Positions 10,906-22,364 of a DNA stretch of 64,000 nucleotides are shown in pieces. Origin of the DNA: Mauremys mutica (lineage: Eukaryota; Chordata; Testudines; Geoemydidae); assembly GCF_020497125.1 (NCBI RefSeq), contig NC_059076.1, forward strand, positions 9,911,951-9,975,950, given 5' to 3'. A program made the position numbers and the translations under genes. The stretch's first letter is position 1. Each line of letters opens with the position of its first letter. The notes beneath the pieces are model-generated. The model saw only the letters and a program-made list of their open reading frames with translations, ran no database searches and had not been told where the DNA came from.

Positions 10906-11095
10906 GTTGTGTCTCAGGGCTGGTCTGTGCTTGAAAACTGACATCGGCAGGGGGAAATCCACACCTGTGAGCGATGTAGCTGTGCCGACCTCACCCCCGG
11001 CGTAGACAGTGCTATTCCAATGTGGAGGTGGATTAATTACAGCAATGGGAGAACCCCTCCTGTCACTGCAGTGAGTGTCTACACTGTTTAAATAG
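10906..11095 (-). repeat. Small TIR DNA-transposon relic (TCTACACT family)
   Basis: The interior matches, in the opposite orientation, the element at 59154-59432: AAATCCACACC, GAGCGATGTAGCTGTGCCGAC, and the later words GAGGTGGATTAATTAC and GGGAGAACCCC all have counterparts there. The right end GTGTCTACACTG is of the TCTACACT type. The left end is degraded and no target duplication is visible. Strand is given relative to the 59154 copy. Confidence 0.6.
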
Positions 11096-11117
11096 AGAGA
11101 GAGCCTCAGGAGGCTGC

Positions 11118-12333
11118 TGTAACAGGGTGGCATGGCCCTTTAAGGCCAGAGGCCTGGGGCCAGCCAGCCTCCTTCACTAATCCAGCTGAAAGTGGGAGGA
11201 AGGGCAGGTTTTCTCCCTAAAAGCTTCAAGAAAGGGTGAGGAGAGAAGCTGCAGGAAGGGATGGGCTCCATCAGGAGTCCCTCTTGTATGGAAAAGACTC
11301 CAAGAAGGAAGACGAGTAGAGTGGCCCTGTGGCTAGTGTAGAGCCAAGGGTCTGCAGAGTGGCAAAGGGGATATGTCTTGCCAATCTCTGAGTGCTGGAC
11401 TGAAAGAAGACCCAGGGAGTGTTTGGAGAGACCCTGAAAGGGGTGGAAAGGAAGGGTGGATCCTGGGGGGACACTGTAGAAGGGCCTGATACATAACAGC
11501 TGCCTATCCAAAAAGCCAAAGTTTGGGAAAAGTGCACCCTGGGCTTAATGTAGGGGGCTCTGGTAGAGAACCCAAAATTCAAAGAGGGAATGAGAGCTAA
11601 AAGACTCTTAGATACCAAGGACTCTGGCCCAACTGCCTGGGTTTCTCACACAGAGAATAAGAATCTTGTGCAGAACAGGGTTGCCTAGCAATGGTAGAGT
11701 GAATTCTTTATGACTGAACTTGACTCTGGTACTAGATTGATAGTGTGGTGGAGCAGACTAGACCCTCTCCCCTTGCGGGGTCCCAGCCTGAGCCCAAATG
11801 TCTACACTGCCATTTTACACCTCCAAGCCCTGTAAGCCCAAGTCAGCTGACACGGGTGGGCTGTGACTGTTCAATTGCAGTGTAAACATACAGGGTGTAG
11901 CCAAACTAGTGGTAGCAAAGCAGAGTAGAATGGGATCTGATGTTGTTGGCCCTGCTGGAAAGAAGCAGGGAGGGAGTGCTGGTTCCCAGCCCCCACTGGA
12001 TCTAAGTGATTTGGGAATAAGATTTAAGTGGGTGGGGGTTGAGTTCAGGGGAAAGCTAAGACAGGGGTTAGCTATACCTCTCTGAGACTAGGCTATTGAA
12101 ATTGTATTTTATGTAAACATATGGCTGTGTTTACTCAATAAAAGGATTTTGGTGGCTTGATATGACAGAGGGCTCCTGAGCGCTGGGAGTGGGGAAGTAC
12201 CCCTGTACGGTGACTGGGGGAGGCTGGTTTCCTAGACGTGGGAGTGTGAATACAGCTTCGTGGGGAGGAGCCTCAGACTCTGCATGTCACTTGCTGAGCC
12301 CAGCCCTTGTTACTTCCATCTATAACTGTTAGA
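11118..12333 (+). mobile_element. LTR-like element (TGTAACAG type), probably solo
   Basis: The left end TGTAACAGGGTGGC resembles that of the element at 21559-22348 (TGTAACAAGGCGGC). The right end, near CTGTTAGA, is an approximate inverted counterpart. An AATAAA signal is at 12137-12142 in a position suited to an LTR on the plus strand. No internal retroviral genes are seen. No target duplication was identified and the right boundary is uncertain. A TCTACACT-type DNA repeat seems inserted at 11770-11900. Confidence 0.45.
11770..11900. repeat. TCTACACTG/CAGTGTAAACAT DNA-repeat fragment inside the LTR-like element
   Basis: ATGTCTACACTGCC and GCAGTGTAAACATAC lie about 90 bp apart as inverted ends, with AGTCAGCTGACACGGGT between them. 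The same arrangement occurs at 55336-55545. No coding capacity. Confidence 0.45.
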
Positions 12334-13117
12334 AAGTTATGGCTGGTTCTAGTGAAGGTAACTCTTCCTTAGGCAAAAACGCCACTATCTGGGCTGCTTT
12401 GCTGTTGCCACGGTAGCTGCTCCTTGTTCTCTGCCTGAGATGCTATTGACACAGCCCTTCTTGGGGCTGGGTTTCCTGTTTGTTTTCTTCTCTCCGGCAG
12501 CCTTTGGCTGGATGCACTGATTTGTGTGTTACTAGCTGCTGTCTCAGCTGGTGGGACTCGGGCACCATGGCCAGTGGTAAGGCACAAGATAGGATCCAGC
12601 TCTAATAAACCCAAAGGGCTTTACTGAAGCTGCTGGGTGTACCCAGAAATTGGAGCTCACTCTGGTTCTCCAGCTTGCAGACAGAAACACACTCCCCATG
12701 GGGCATCCTCTTGCTGCACGGGGTCTGTGTAAATCCTGGCTTCTGCCATTGCGGAGTGGGTTGCTGATTGCACCAAATCACAGTTGCAGGCTTAGAAACT
12801 GGAATCCAGGGTTTTAAGAGATGAGCTCCTGTTAGGACAGAGAAATGAAGAGGCCAGAATTTCAAAAGTGCCAAGTACCCAGCAGCTCCCATCATTCTTC
12901 ATGGAAAATGCTGGACGCTGAGTACATCCAGTCATGTATTTTGTTTCTTGCAGAAAATTTCAAACTTGCGTTTTATCAATATTTTTTCATGAATTTTTCA
13001 GGTTTTTTTGGTCAAACCCCAGAACTGATTCTGCCCATGAAACACACACATTTTAATCAATTTCTGTTGACTCAAAGACACTTTTGGTTTTAAAGGTGAA
13101 AAATATCAAGCAAATGT
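12334..13117. other. Unassigned non-coding stretch
   Basis: No gene is recognised; open frames of 81-97 codons on either strand have no domain. A short TTTCAAAAGTGCCAAGT fragment near 12859 belongs to the fold-back family of 13118-13455. AT-rich sequence dominates 12940-13110. Confidence 0.45.
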
Positions 13118-13455
13118 AAGGTCAAATTTTCAGAAGTGGTTAGGCACTTAGGAGCCTAAGGCCCGTATTTTAAATGTATTTAGATACCTAAAGATTTAGA
13201 TACAGGCCCAGTGGGTTATTCATAAGTGTCTAGATGGTAAGTGCTATTTACTTCATGGGGAGTTAGGTACTTTGGAACTTTTGAAAATCTCACTAGGCAC
13301 TTATCTGCATTGTTAGATACATATATACCTCTAAAAATTTGGCCTGAAGCTTCTGAGATGCTTCTGAAAGTAGGACTTGGGCTCCTTCGGCAATTTGGAA
13401 AACTACCCCTAGTGCTAAGCTCTCTTGAAAATCTGTCCCTGTATCTTCAGAGGAT
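13118..13455. repeat. Fold-back repeats of the TTTTCAAAAGTGCCTAAGT type
   Basis: Successive imperfect units share ATTTTCAGAAGTGG, TAGGCACTTAGGAGCCTAAG, then GAACTTTTGAAAATCTC, ACTAGGCACTTA and CTTGAAAATCTGTCC. The units appear in alternating orientation, giving hairpin potential. Comparable tracts are at 8067, 24880-25020, 31086-31600, 40745-40850 and 54250-54355. Confidence 0.5.
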
Positions 13456-13483
13456 AAATCTCTAGATATCCATATGTTAGACT

Positions 13484-15628
13484 ATGCCCTGGTCTACACT
13501 AGGCGTTTAAATCGGTTTTAGGAGCGTAAAACCGATTTAACGCCACAACCGTCCACACTAGGAGGCACCTTATATCGATTTTAATGGCTCTTTAAACCGG
13601 TTTCTGTACTCCTCCCTAACGAGAGGAGTAGCGCTAGTATCGCTATTACCATATCGGATTAGGGTTAGTGTGGCCGCTGATCGACAGTATTGGCCTCCGG
13701 GCGGTATCCCACAGTGCACCACTGACCGCTCTGGACAGCAATCTGAACTCGGCTGCAGTGGCCAGGTAGACAGGAAAAGCCCCACGAACTTTTGAATATT
13801 TCCTGTTTGCCCAGCATGGAGCTCCGATCAGCACGTGTGGTGATGCAGTTAAAAATCAAAATAAAGAAAGAGCTCCCGCATGGACCATGCGGACGTGATC
13901 GCTGTAAGGGCAGGCAAATCTGTTCTATCAGCGCTCCGTTACAGAAGACGAAATTCAAAATCTTTTTTTTTAAATCTCCAGACAGACGCCATAGCAGGGG
14001 CTCAGCGCACTGCTGCGTGACAAGCGTAATGGAAAGCCAAAGAATCAAATGGACGCTCATGGACTGGAGGACTCAAGCTATCCCACAGTTCCTGCAGTCT
14101 CCGAAAAGCATTTGCATTCTTGGCTGAGCTCCAAATGCTTCTAGGGTCAAACACCGTGTCCGCGGTGGGTCAGGGCATAGCTTGGCAATTTACGCACCCC
14201 CCCACCCACCCCCAGAAGTGAAAGGGAAAACAATCCTCTCTTGACTCTTTTACATGTCACCCTATCTTTACTGAATGCTGCAGATAGACGCGATGCTGCA
14301 GCCGTCAACACTAACATCCTCACTCCCCCCCCCCCGCCATGGGTGGCTGATGGTGCAATACGACTGATACCCGTCCTCGTCATCAGTCTATTGGCACATG
14401 GGGCAGTGCAAAAGGGCTGGTAACCATGCCGACTAGCATCAGTGAGGTCAATCAAGGGCGCCTGGCCTTAATTTTTCCTTGTAGATGGTGCAGTATGGCT
14501 GGTAACCATCCTCATAATAGCAACAGGGGGCTGAGCTCCATCAGCCCCCACCCTTCATGTGTAAAGAAAAGATTCAATTGTCCCTGGACTAGCAGAGGGA
14601 TGCTGGGCTCCTCTTCTCCACACTCCTTACTGTCCTGTCTGGACTATCATAGCAGCTGGAAGCTGCCTTCCACTCATATCTCACTAACAAGTCACTGTGT
14701 CTTATTCCTGCATTCTTTATTACTTCATCACACAAGTGGGGGGACAATGCTATGGTAGCCCAGGAAGGCTGGGGGAAGAACGGAATCAACAGGTGGGGTT
14801 GTTGCAGGAGCACCCCCTGTGAATAGCATACAGCTCATAATCTATGCAGGATCTGACACAGAGCAGCTGTGCTCTCTGGCTCTATGATACAGTGGTTCTC
14901 TAGTACACTTGCCCATATTCTAGGCAGGACTGATTCTATTTTTAGATACCAAAAAGGAGGGATTGACTCAGGGAGTCATTCCCAATTTTGGCTTTTGCGC
15001 CCCTGGCTCATCGGCCAGGGGCACTTATGACAGCAGCAAATGGTGCAGTGCAAAAGGACTGGTAACCATGACCATCTTATTACCAATTTATGGTATGGTA
15101 GATGGTGCAGTATGGCTAGTAACCATCTCTGCTATCATGCAAAAGCAAAAGCATGCTTCTGTGTAGCGCTGCTGAATCGCCTCTGTGAGCGGCATCTATT
15201 ACATGTACGGTGACAGTCACAAAAGGCAAAACAGGCTCAATGATTGCCATGCTATGGCATCTGCCAGGGCAATCCAGGGAAAAAAGCCGTGAAATGCTTG
15301 TCTGCCGTTGCTTTCCCAGAGGAAGGAGTGACTGACGACATTTACCCAGAACCACCCGCGACAATGATTTTTGACCCATCAGGCACTGGGATCTCAACCC
15401 GGAAGTTCCAAGGGGCGGGGGAGGCTGCGGGAACTATGGGATAGCTACGGAATAGCTACCCACAGTGCAACGCTCCAGAAATCGACACTAGCCTCGAACC
15501 GTGGACGCACACCACCGGTTTAATGTGTTTAGTGTGGCCGCACGCACTCGATTTTATAAAATCTGTTTTACAAAACCGGTTTATGCAAATTCGGAATAGT
15601 CCCGTAGTGTAGACGTACCCTATGATCC
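13484..15628. mobile_element. 2.1-kb TIR DNA transposon, non-coding or internally deleted
   Basis: The left side has CCCTGGTCTACACTAGG followed by AAATCGGTTTTAGG and AAACCGATTTAACGCC. The right side mirrors this with AAAACCGGTTTATGC and TAGTGTAGACGTACCC. Reverse-complemented, the ends share GTCTACACTA plus repeated AACCGGTTT/AAACCGATTT words. The interior is not AT-rich like its flanks and contains a repeated module (separate entry) and a C-tract near 14325-14336. The longest frames (131 codons minus, 111 plus) have no recognisable transposase. I recall long turtle repeats of this layout that also carry a Myb/SANT-like gene, but no such gene is visible here. Superfamily is unresolved, because no clear target duplication is visible. 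Confidence 0.7.
14349..15130. repeat. Five dispersed copies of a roughly 25-bp module inside the 2.1-kb TIR element
   Basis: Copies of TGGTGCAGTATGGCTGGTAA-like sequence followed by CCATC lie at about 14349-14375, 14398-14430, 14481-14513, 15039-15075 and 15101-15130. Two of them carry GTGCAAAAG in place of GTATGG. The minus strand would read a GYQPYCT-like peptide at some copies. No function is known to me. Confidence 0.6.
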
Positions 15629-16567
15629 TGTTTTCACTAGTACAAATCAAGAGAAATTCCCTTGATTTCAGTGAGTTTACTGTAGAGATACAGTGTAAGA
15701 GATCAGCATGTGGCCATTACACTCCTGTGGTTCCACCCTGTTTTCACCACTCCTCAAAGCACTTGTCCCAGTCTCAGTTGTTCAGTTCCAACTGTGAACC
15801 GGTTGGGATGTTGTTTCTAGTTCGAAAACGGTTGCTTGTGCCAATTGCAAACCAGCTAGGCCTCTCCCTTGAAAAAATGTTGAGTGACAAAAGTCTTCTG
15901 TCATGTATCACACAGCAAAATCATGAAAGTGTTTTAAAGTAGCCTGCAAAAAAACCTAAAGCTAATTGGTAAAACTAACACATTTTGCCTTCATATGAGG
16001 CAGCAAACTGTTCACGTCTTTGTAAGCAAAAGCAATAACAGAGATAAATATAGATCCTAACTTGGATTCTTCAAAAGGGATAAAAATGAATGGATGTTTT
16101 TAAAAAAAATTAAAGGATAAATGGCGTTCAAATTTCCTATTCAATATTATTTACCTTCATTTCTAACTAACAGACACCTGTGATATCTGTCTTTGGAGAA
16201 AATCATCACAGAAGTGGAGATTAACACAGCCTGATGCTTCTGAAATCCCAGTATTCAGTAAAAAAGAAATCCAGCAATTATTTTAATTGTTTCGTCACCT
16301 CTATAGCCTGAAATGGATGGCTTCATTATTTCACTATCATTTTGTAACAGGCTGGCTAATTCACCACACTGCTTTATCTAAAGAAATACCTTAATCTGAG
16401 CAATACCACATTGTCCTAGACTAAGATACGATGGAAGAGTTTCTCTCATTATCCATCTTTCTCTTCTATGTATGTTCGCTACTATAATGGTAGGCTACAC
16501 AAGTGTGTTTTGAATACTGCACCTTGTTAGACTTTACTGCTGTGCATAAAATAAGACCTTTCTCATT
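15629..16567. other. Unassigned, AT-rich, apparently repeat-poor stretch
   Basis: I see no gene and no repeat family here. The part 16140-16400 lacks low-complexity sequence and could be a conserved non-coding element, but that cannot be judged from one sequence. Confidence 0.4.
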
Positions 16568-16745
16568 ATGAGATGGATCCTGCAAAGTATTGAGTGTTCT
16601 GGCTTTCCCCAGCAAAGCATTGAAGCATGGGGATATACTAGTAGTCCCACTGACTTAAATTGGGCTACTCACATGCTCGGCTTCAAGTATGTGCTTAGAT
16701 GCTTTGTTGGAGGAGGGCAGAGTGCTCAGCACCTTGCAGGTTTTA
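16568..16745. repeat. Fold-back repeat of the CAGCAAAGCATTTAAGCA type
   Basis: It opens with ATCCTGCAAAGTATTGAG, has a centre with AGTCCCACTGACTTAAATTG, and closes with ACATGCTCGGCTTCAAG and GCTTAGATGCTTTG, the inverted counterparts. The same family occurs at 50078-50235 and 51540-51640. Confidence 0.5.
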
Positions 16746-17500
16746 GCCCAAAGAACAGAGACATCAAGGTTGGCTGGTGCATTCTGCTCATGTCACTGAC
16801 TGGACCTGTGTGTTCTCTACACCCTACCAGAAGTGTAGACACAGCCAGGCCCCAAGCACCTTTTTGTAGCCCTGATTTAGTATTAACTACCAAATACAAT
16901 TCATCGCATTTAAAGTGGACTTTTTAACAAGTGTATTAGTATGTGTTGAGTTGGGACAGCTTTTGGTTTGTGGAAATGCTGCAATTAGTATTTTTTGGGT
17001 GTGAGGGGCAAGCAGCCGCCAATCGGCTGACACCGCCTATGAAATCAGATCAGCTTTCTGACACCAGCTACTCCTTGGATGGACTAACCTATTACCTGTG
17101 CCCCAGCTACAACTCCCAGTTTCTTACTGTGCCATGCTACTGCTATGTCCCATGTCTTCCCACCAACCCCAGCTGTGCCCTTTTGGGTCTGACTGTCCCA
17201 GGAACTGAAGTCATCACTGGCCACCACTGGCTGGTCCTCTATGGTCATGCTGCCGAACTCTGAGATAAAATCCCTGCACAGCATGATCTGAAGATTGGAC
17301 TTGAAGTCAGGAGGGGACACTGCTCAGTCATGGACTGGTAGCTGCCATGTGGTTGCCCATTATTAACCTAGCTGTACCAGATCAGTAATTAACCTGTGGA
17401 GCTCTGGGCACTTGGTGCTACAGATCTCCACTGTCTAAATGTGGTGGTGGTGACCTCGTGTGTCCTGCCCCCAGAAGTTTTGAGGCTGGAGGGTAGGATT
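16746..17500. other. Unassigned non-coding stretch
   Basis: Nothing is recognised. Open frames of 106 (plus) and 78 (minus) codons overlap each other and show no domain. Confidence 0.4.
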
Positions 17501-17690
17501 TAATTGAAAAAAATCATTTTGGAAAATTTCAGATTTTCAAAACAAACAGTAAAAAAACCCCACCAAAACAAAACAAAAACCTGCAATAAATCCACAAAAA
17601 AACAACAAATAGGACAGATTGGACTGAAAGCCACTTTTGAAGTGGCTGAAATTTCAGCCAAAACTTTTTTTTGTTTCCCCCTCTATTTGT
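17501..17690. repeat. AT-rich interspersed repeat relic
   Basis: The sequence is AAATTTCAGATTTTC, then many AAAACAAA words, then GAAATTTCAGCCAAAAC, resembling the AT-rich TIR elements at 30329 and 54785 but without intact ends. Confidence 0.3.
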
Positions 17691-17744
17691 TCATAATCTA
17701 ATCTAGGTTCTTACATGACTCTCAGCAGCAGAGGTATCTGAGTA

Positions 17745-17880
17745 ACTCGCAATCATTCTTAAATGATAAGTTCTTTGGGCATGGACTGTCTTTTTTCCCC
17801 TTTGTTCTGGGTTTGTGCAGCACCTAGCAGAATGAGGCCCTGGACCATGACTAGGACTCTTAGAGACAATGGTAATACCG
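17745..17880 (+). repeat. Old LINE/SINE 3'-end fragment (GCACCTAGCAGAATG copy)
   Basis: GTTCTTTGGGCATGGACTGTC, CTTTGTTCTGGGTTTGTGC and AGCACCTAGCAGAATGAGG, then CATGACTAGGACTC, line up in order with the copy at 8320-8465. Confidence 0.6.
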
Positions 17881-17884
17881 CCAT

Positions 17885-18030
17885 TACATTGATCCTCACA
17901 CTCCCATTTGCTACAATTGAATAACAGGAAAATTGAAAGAATTCCCTAGTAGAAACTCTAGCAGATTAGGGAACTGAACACAGGTCTTCAGAGGCCAAGT
18001 CAATTGGCTTAACCATTACACCACCCTTGC
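17885..18030 (-). repeat. Degenerate MIR/CORE-SINE copy, antisense
   Basis: The words GAATTCCCTAGTAGAAACTC, GGGAACTGAACACAGGTC and TTAACCATTACACCACC follow the antisense MIR order. Ends are approximate. Confidence 0.5.
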
Positions 18031-18287
18031 CATGAGGATGTAAATGGAAGTAGAGAAATATAAGTGCATGGAATCTACTACGCTCCCTCCAGTTCATGAA
18101 CTGTTGCAAAATCAAGGCCATACCACTACACTAGACAATTTTAATGTGTTTGGACACAATGGGGAGCATTTGAGTTAGATGCCCAAATGCTGACTGGCTT
18201 TGCAGTCATTCTAGACTAGGGAAGCCATGTCCCATGTCATGTCAGCTTGTGAGGGTAAAACTCTTGTCCTGGGGGTGTATAACCAGG

Positions 18288-19425
18288 TGTGACGTTCCCC
18301 TGGTGTTATGTGGACCGGTGATCTGCTAGGTCACTCCAATCCTTGACTCTGGGAGCCAGCCTTACCCTGCTCTGCTGTGAGAACCCCCACTCCCGGGCTG
18401 TTCACGCACAGCCTCTGGCATGTAAGCTGCTCCCAGCTACGTGAGTGAGCACTTTTGGCCAGCCGCCGCTTGGATTGTGCAACTGAATGACACTAGCCAA
18501 AATCTCTGGTCCCAGACACAACCCCAGGAACCTCCTTCTTGCAGTGTCCAGTTATACCCTCTGGACACTGCAAGCTTATATGAGTTTGTCAATTTAACAA
18601 AGAAATTGATATGTACCAGGCTTGTTATCCCAAGGGATGTCTCTGACATACTACAAATCAAATGCACTGCTTCAGGTAGAATAAACAAACAAATTTATTA
18701 ACTACAAAATATAGATTTTAAGTGATTATAAGTTAAAACACAAGTCAGATTTGGGCAAATGAAATAAAAAAGCTGATCTTAAGGCTTTCAGTGCCCTTAC
18801 AAACTCAGATGCTTCTCACCACAGGCTGGCTGGTTGCCCTTCAGCCAGGCTCTCCCCTTTGGTCAGTGGTTCAGTCACTTGGTGGTAGTGTCTGTAGATG
18901 GAGGTGGAAGAGAGGGGACGAGCATGGCAAACGTCTCTCCCTTTTATCATATTCTTTCTTCCCTCTTGGCTTTGCCCCCCACCCTTTCAGAGTCAGTTGA
19001 GCATTACCTCATTGCAGTCCCAAACTGACTAAGGGAAAGGGGGAGTGACTCACTCGAAAGTCCAGCAGATCCTTTGTTGACGCCTAAGCCAGAATCCTTT
19101 GTTCCTGTGAGATTGGGCTGGGTTTGTCCCATACATGCCCTGATGAGGTGTGAACTGCCCCTCTGCTCCTGGAGAGTTTTGCCTGGGCCTCTGCTCCTGG
19201 AGAGTTTTGCTTAGGCTTGTTTTAAGCCATGAGGACACATTTTCAGCCTCATAACTATATATGTGAAATTACAACCTATAACATTACTATAACAACAATG
19301 TGCAGTGCATCATGAGCCTTCCAAAGACACCCAACATGACAAACTTTGCATAGGATACCACACCATCATATTATAAGGATGAACATGGGAGTGCAGGGTG
19401 TTCCCCTGAGGTACAGAGTGTCACA
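18288..19425 (-). mobile_element. Solo LTR of an endogenous retrovirus, with 5-bp target duplication
   Basis: Read on the minus strand, the element runs from TGTGACACTCTG to GGGAACGTCACA, canonical TG...CA ends with an inverted TGTGAC/GTCACA terminus. CCAGG flanks both sides (18283-18287 and 19426-19430), a perfect 5-bp target duplication that fixes both borders. On the minus strand an AATAAA signal lies near 18694-18699 and a TGATAAAAGG TATA-like box near 18940-18955. A 23-bp unit starting CCTCTGCTCC is repeated exactly at 19160-19182 and 19188-19210, in the U3 half where enhancer repeats usually lie. No gag, pol or env sequence is attached, so it is a solo LTR left by recombination. Open frames inside are incidental. 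Confidence 0.85.
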
Positions 19426-19430
19426 CCAGG

Positions 19431-21558
19431 ACTTGCTGATACTTGCTGAGCATGATTTGTCCTGGTCTCCACCAATGGGACACTCATTGTCAGCATTGTC
19501 ATCTACCTTGATGGCTCACTATCCTACTAAAACACAGTAGGATTTTCTAAAGTAGGCAATTTCTGTGGGCTTGGCTTTACTCATTCTATTGAAATCAATG
19601 GTAAAACTCCCACAATGGGAGCAAAGTTAGACCAGGGTCGAGCGCTTCTGACAATCCCACCCAAAGGGGACAGAAGATGGGCACATAATAGAAATTTTGG
19701 GTCACTTCTGAAAGCTTAAAATCCTTCAGTTTCCTTTTTCAGGAATCCATCCCATTCAAAGAGGGAGAAATGGAGGAGCGTTCTATGCCCATACATATAC
19801 TTCCTTAGGTTATGTCTTTGCATTTCTTACATACTTAATAGTTTAAGCTGCCGTTCAAAGAAGACTAAATAGAAACTTAAAATTATTATTTCTATTTGGT
19901 CTGCTTGAAACATTAATCCTAAAACGTTGGCAGGATGGTAGTTTTAAGCAGTAGATAATGATACTGTATGGGGAACTTGCTTTTCTCACAACGCATTGCA
20001 TAGATTCTTAGCACAGCCAGTCAGGTGTTTTTACAATCCGCTTTTCTATGGTGAATCTCTGTGTTCCTAAAAGCAAATCTCCTCTTAACATCAGGGATCA
20101 GAAACCCTGCTTTGACAACAGTCTTCACATTCAGTTAAATCTTATTATGTGAGGAGTTGAGACTTGTAGGGGTTTCAAGGCTGCATGTAGAAGTCTATAC
20201 TTTATAACTCATCACTGAGTTGTCAAACAGGTATGTTGGACTCTGAAATTAACCAGTAGGGGAAGGGCTAGAGTACATTCTATGTGAGACGGATACCCTT
20301 CTGCTTACGCTAAACTATTCATTTTCCAAGAATCCCATTTGGAGAGAAGATGGATACATACATCTTAAAGATTAGACTGTTTTTAATTTCCTATTTGATA
20401 GGGAATATTTACACACTGTAGACAGAGACTGTGGCTTTTGGAGTTTCAGAAAGTACAGATATTTTCAAAAGTGAGGTATTTTTTATTTGTTAAATCACCG
20501 GATAGTTCAAACATGAATTCATTTTAAATGACACATGCACAAAGTGTTTGACAGCAAAGAAAACTTTTGCACCTATTCCTACTTCGACTTAAATCCCTGT
20601 ACCATTCATATGATTTTAGTGGCTTCCATTGTCAATTATGCTAAATATCAGAGATTTTTTAACTTCAAGGTGACATTCAATGGAAAAACAATGGGATTGC
20701 ACTCCTTTTTTGCTTGTACATGATGTATGAAGGCAAACGGAAAGGCGTTTGTTAATCTGAAGCCCCCCTTCCCTCTGCATGCTAGTTTTATTTATATATA
20801 TATATAAATAATGAAATTCAAGACCTGGCTGTCCTGAAAGACTTCATGATAAAGGTAGAAAGAGTGATGTTATGAAATCACGAGAGACTTACCAGTGAGT
20901 CATTAAGAACAGAGGGGATTTTTAGTCCCGTTGTTAAGGTTTTATCTGTTTTGTTGCTATTTAATTCCAATGTCCAGAGAACAGTTGGGAGAAAAGTCTT
21001 TACAAAAAAGGCCCAACACCTCTTCTCTTTCCCTTCAGCTCTGAGAGCCCACAATGCACATCTCTGACTGCTGGAGGTCCCCTTGGAGCTAAACCAAGGA
21101 AGATCATGTCTGACAGTTCTGATATCTATAAGGTTAAAAAAAGGCAGAAAAATAATCTTTTCAAGCCTTTGTTATACACCTTATATATAAAGAAGCAAAA
21201 AACTAAGGTACAAATACACTTTCAAAAATACTTCACAGGTGACCCCTAATAGAAGCTGCCTCTGGGATTGAAGTGGGAAGGAGAATTGCTCTGCATGTCC
21301 TTAGCTGAAGACTGCTCTCACTAAGGCTCTGTTTTAAGAGGGAGGGCACTGCTGGGAGAGCCTAGTTTTGTATACGGCACCAATCCTGCAAGTTGACCTA
21401 CACACAAATCCTCGGGATGCACCTTTAGGCAGTAACGCGTCTGAAGAATGATTCCCTTCTGTTGTATTGTTGACAACCTGTGCAGGCTCTTTAATCAAAT
21501 CCAAATAAACCCATTTTGCACAGGCATCTGCTAGGGATTACTTGCAGTGACTGCAGCC
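19431..21558. other. Unassigned AT-rich stretch, about 2.1 kb
   Basis: I see no gene and no clear transposon. A short (TA)n tract is at about 20791-20808. Near 19587-19602 a TATTGAAATCAATGG variant of the recurrent ATTGA-TCAAT palindrome appears. Confidence 0.45.
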
Positions 21559-22348
21559 TGTAACAAGGCGGCTTGCCCCATAGGCTGCAGAGCCTGGTGC
21601 TAAGCCAACTCTGATTACAGGCCGATTCCCACCTGAGAGGAAACAGGTGCTTCCAGTATAAAAGAGAAGGACATTGCAGGGAAGTGTGCAGCTTAGGAGA
21701 TTGAATAGGAGTACTTGTGGCACCTTAGAGACTAACAAATTTATAGTAGCATAAGCTTTCGTGGGCTACAGCTCACTTCAGCGGATGCATGTAGTGGAAA
21801 ATACAGAAGGAAGATATAGATATATATATACACACAGGTAACATGAAACAATGCAGATACAGACTAACATGGCTACTACTCTGAAACCTGTCATTATGCT
21901 TAGGAAATTGTAACTATAGCAATAGCTGGTGCCGTCAGAAGACTCTTGAGTCAGAGGAGGGGGAGGCATCAGCTGAGAGAGCTGGGGAGAAAGACAAGCT
22001 CCAGGCAGGAGGTTCTGGGGAGCGGACAGATAGACCACCAGACCTACCCTCAGTGAGGAGGGGCTGTGCCCACCTGGACCTGGAATGAGGACAGAGTTTG
22101 TGTTCTGTTTTCAAAGAGTTAGTCAAAAATAACCTCAGTGGGGAGAGACTGAACTAGGCTTGGGGTTTGGGCAGCCAGTGTGTACTCAGTGGACTAAATA
22201 AATGGGACTTCTTGAGGGGATTGTGTGAATCATCGGAGAGTTGTGCTGGTCTTCAGGGGCCCTGAAGAGGGAAAAGATGGCCAGATGCTGCAGAGCGCCC
22301 TCAGGCCACAACATTGAGAGGTGCTCTAAAGGCAGTTGGCCCTGTTAC
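21559..22348 (+). mobile_element. LTR-like element (TGTAACAAGG type) with nested fold-back repeat
   Basis: The left end TGTAACAAGGCGGC and the right end GGCCCTGTTAC are inverted counterparts. A TATAAAAG box at 21657-21664 and an AATAAA signal at 22197-22202 sit in the order expected of U3 and R on the plus strand. A fold-back repeat of about 190 bp interrupts it at 21705-21896; without it the element would be about 600 bp. No target duplication is evident and the last base of the right end is altered or lost. It is related to the element at 11118-12333. Confidence 0.6.
21705..21896. repeat. Fold-back repeat, GTTAGTCTCTAAGGTGCCACA family
   Basis: It begins GAGTACTTGTGGCACC and TTAGAGACTAAC, continues with GCATAAGCTTTCGTGGGC and ends with CAGACTAACATGGCTACTAC and TCTGAAACCTGTCAT. 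Relatives lie at 30014-30145, 41873-41945 and 52861-52962. The AGACTAAC/GTTAGTCT words give it internal pairing. I know the pattern from reptile genomes but cannot name its class. Confidence 0.65.
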
Positions 22349-22364
22349 TCTTGCCCTTGAGTGG

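Noticed and set aside
13665..14127. 131- and 111-codon frames in the 2.1-kb TIR element, considered as a transposase
   Set aside because: No DDE or other transposase motif can be recognised and the frames overlap on opposite strands.
14326..14336. C homopolymer considered as an assembly gap or telomere-like signal
   Set aside because: It is a simple homopolymer within a transposon; no TTAGGG repeats are present.
18441..18701. 86- and 83-codon frames inside the LTR, considered as a retroviral gene
   Set aside because: They lie within the LTR between the polyadenylation and TATA signals, where no gene is expected.
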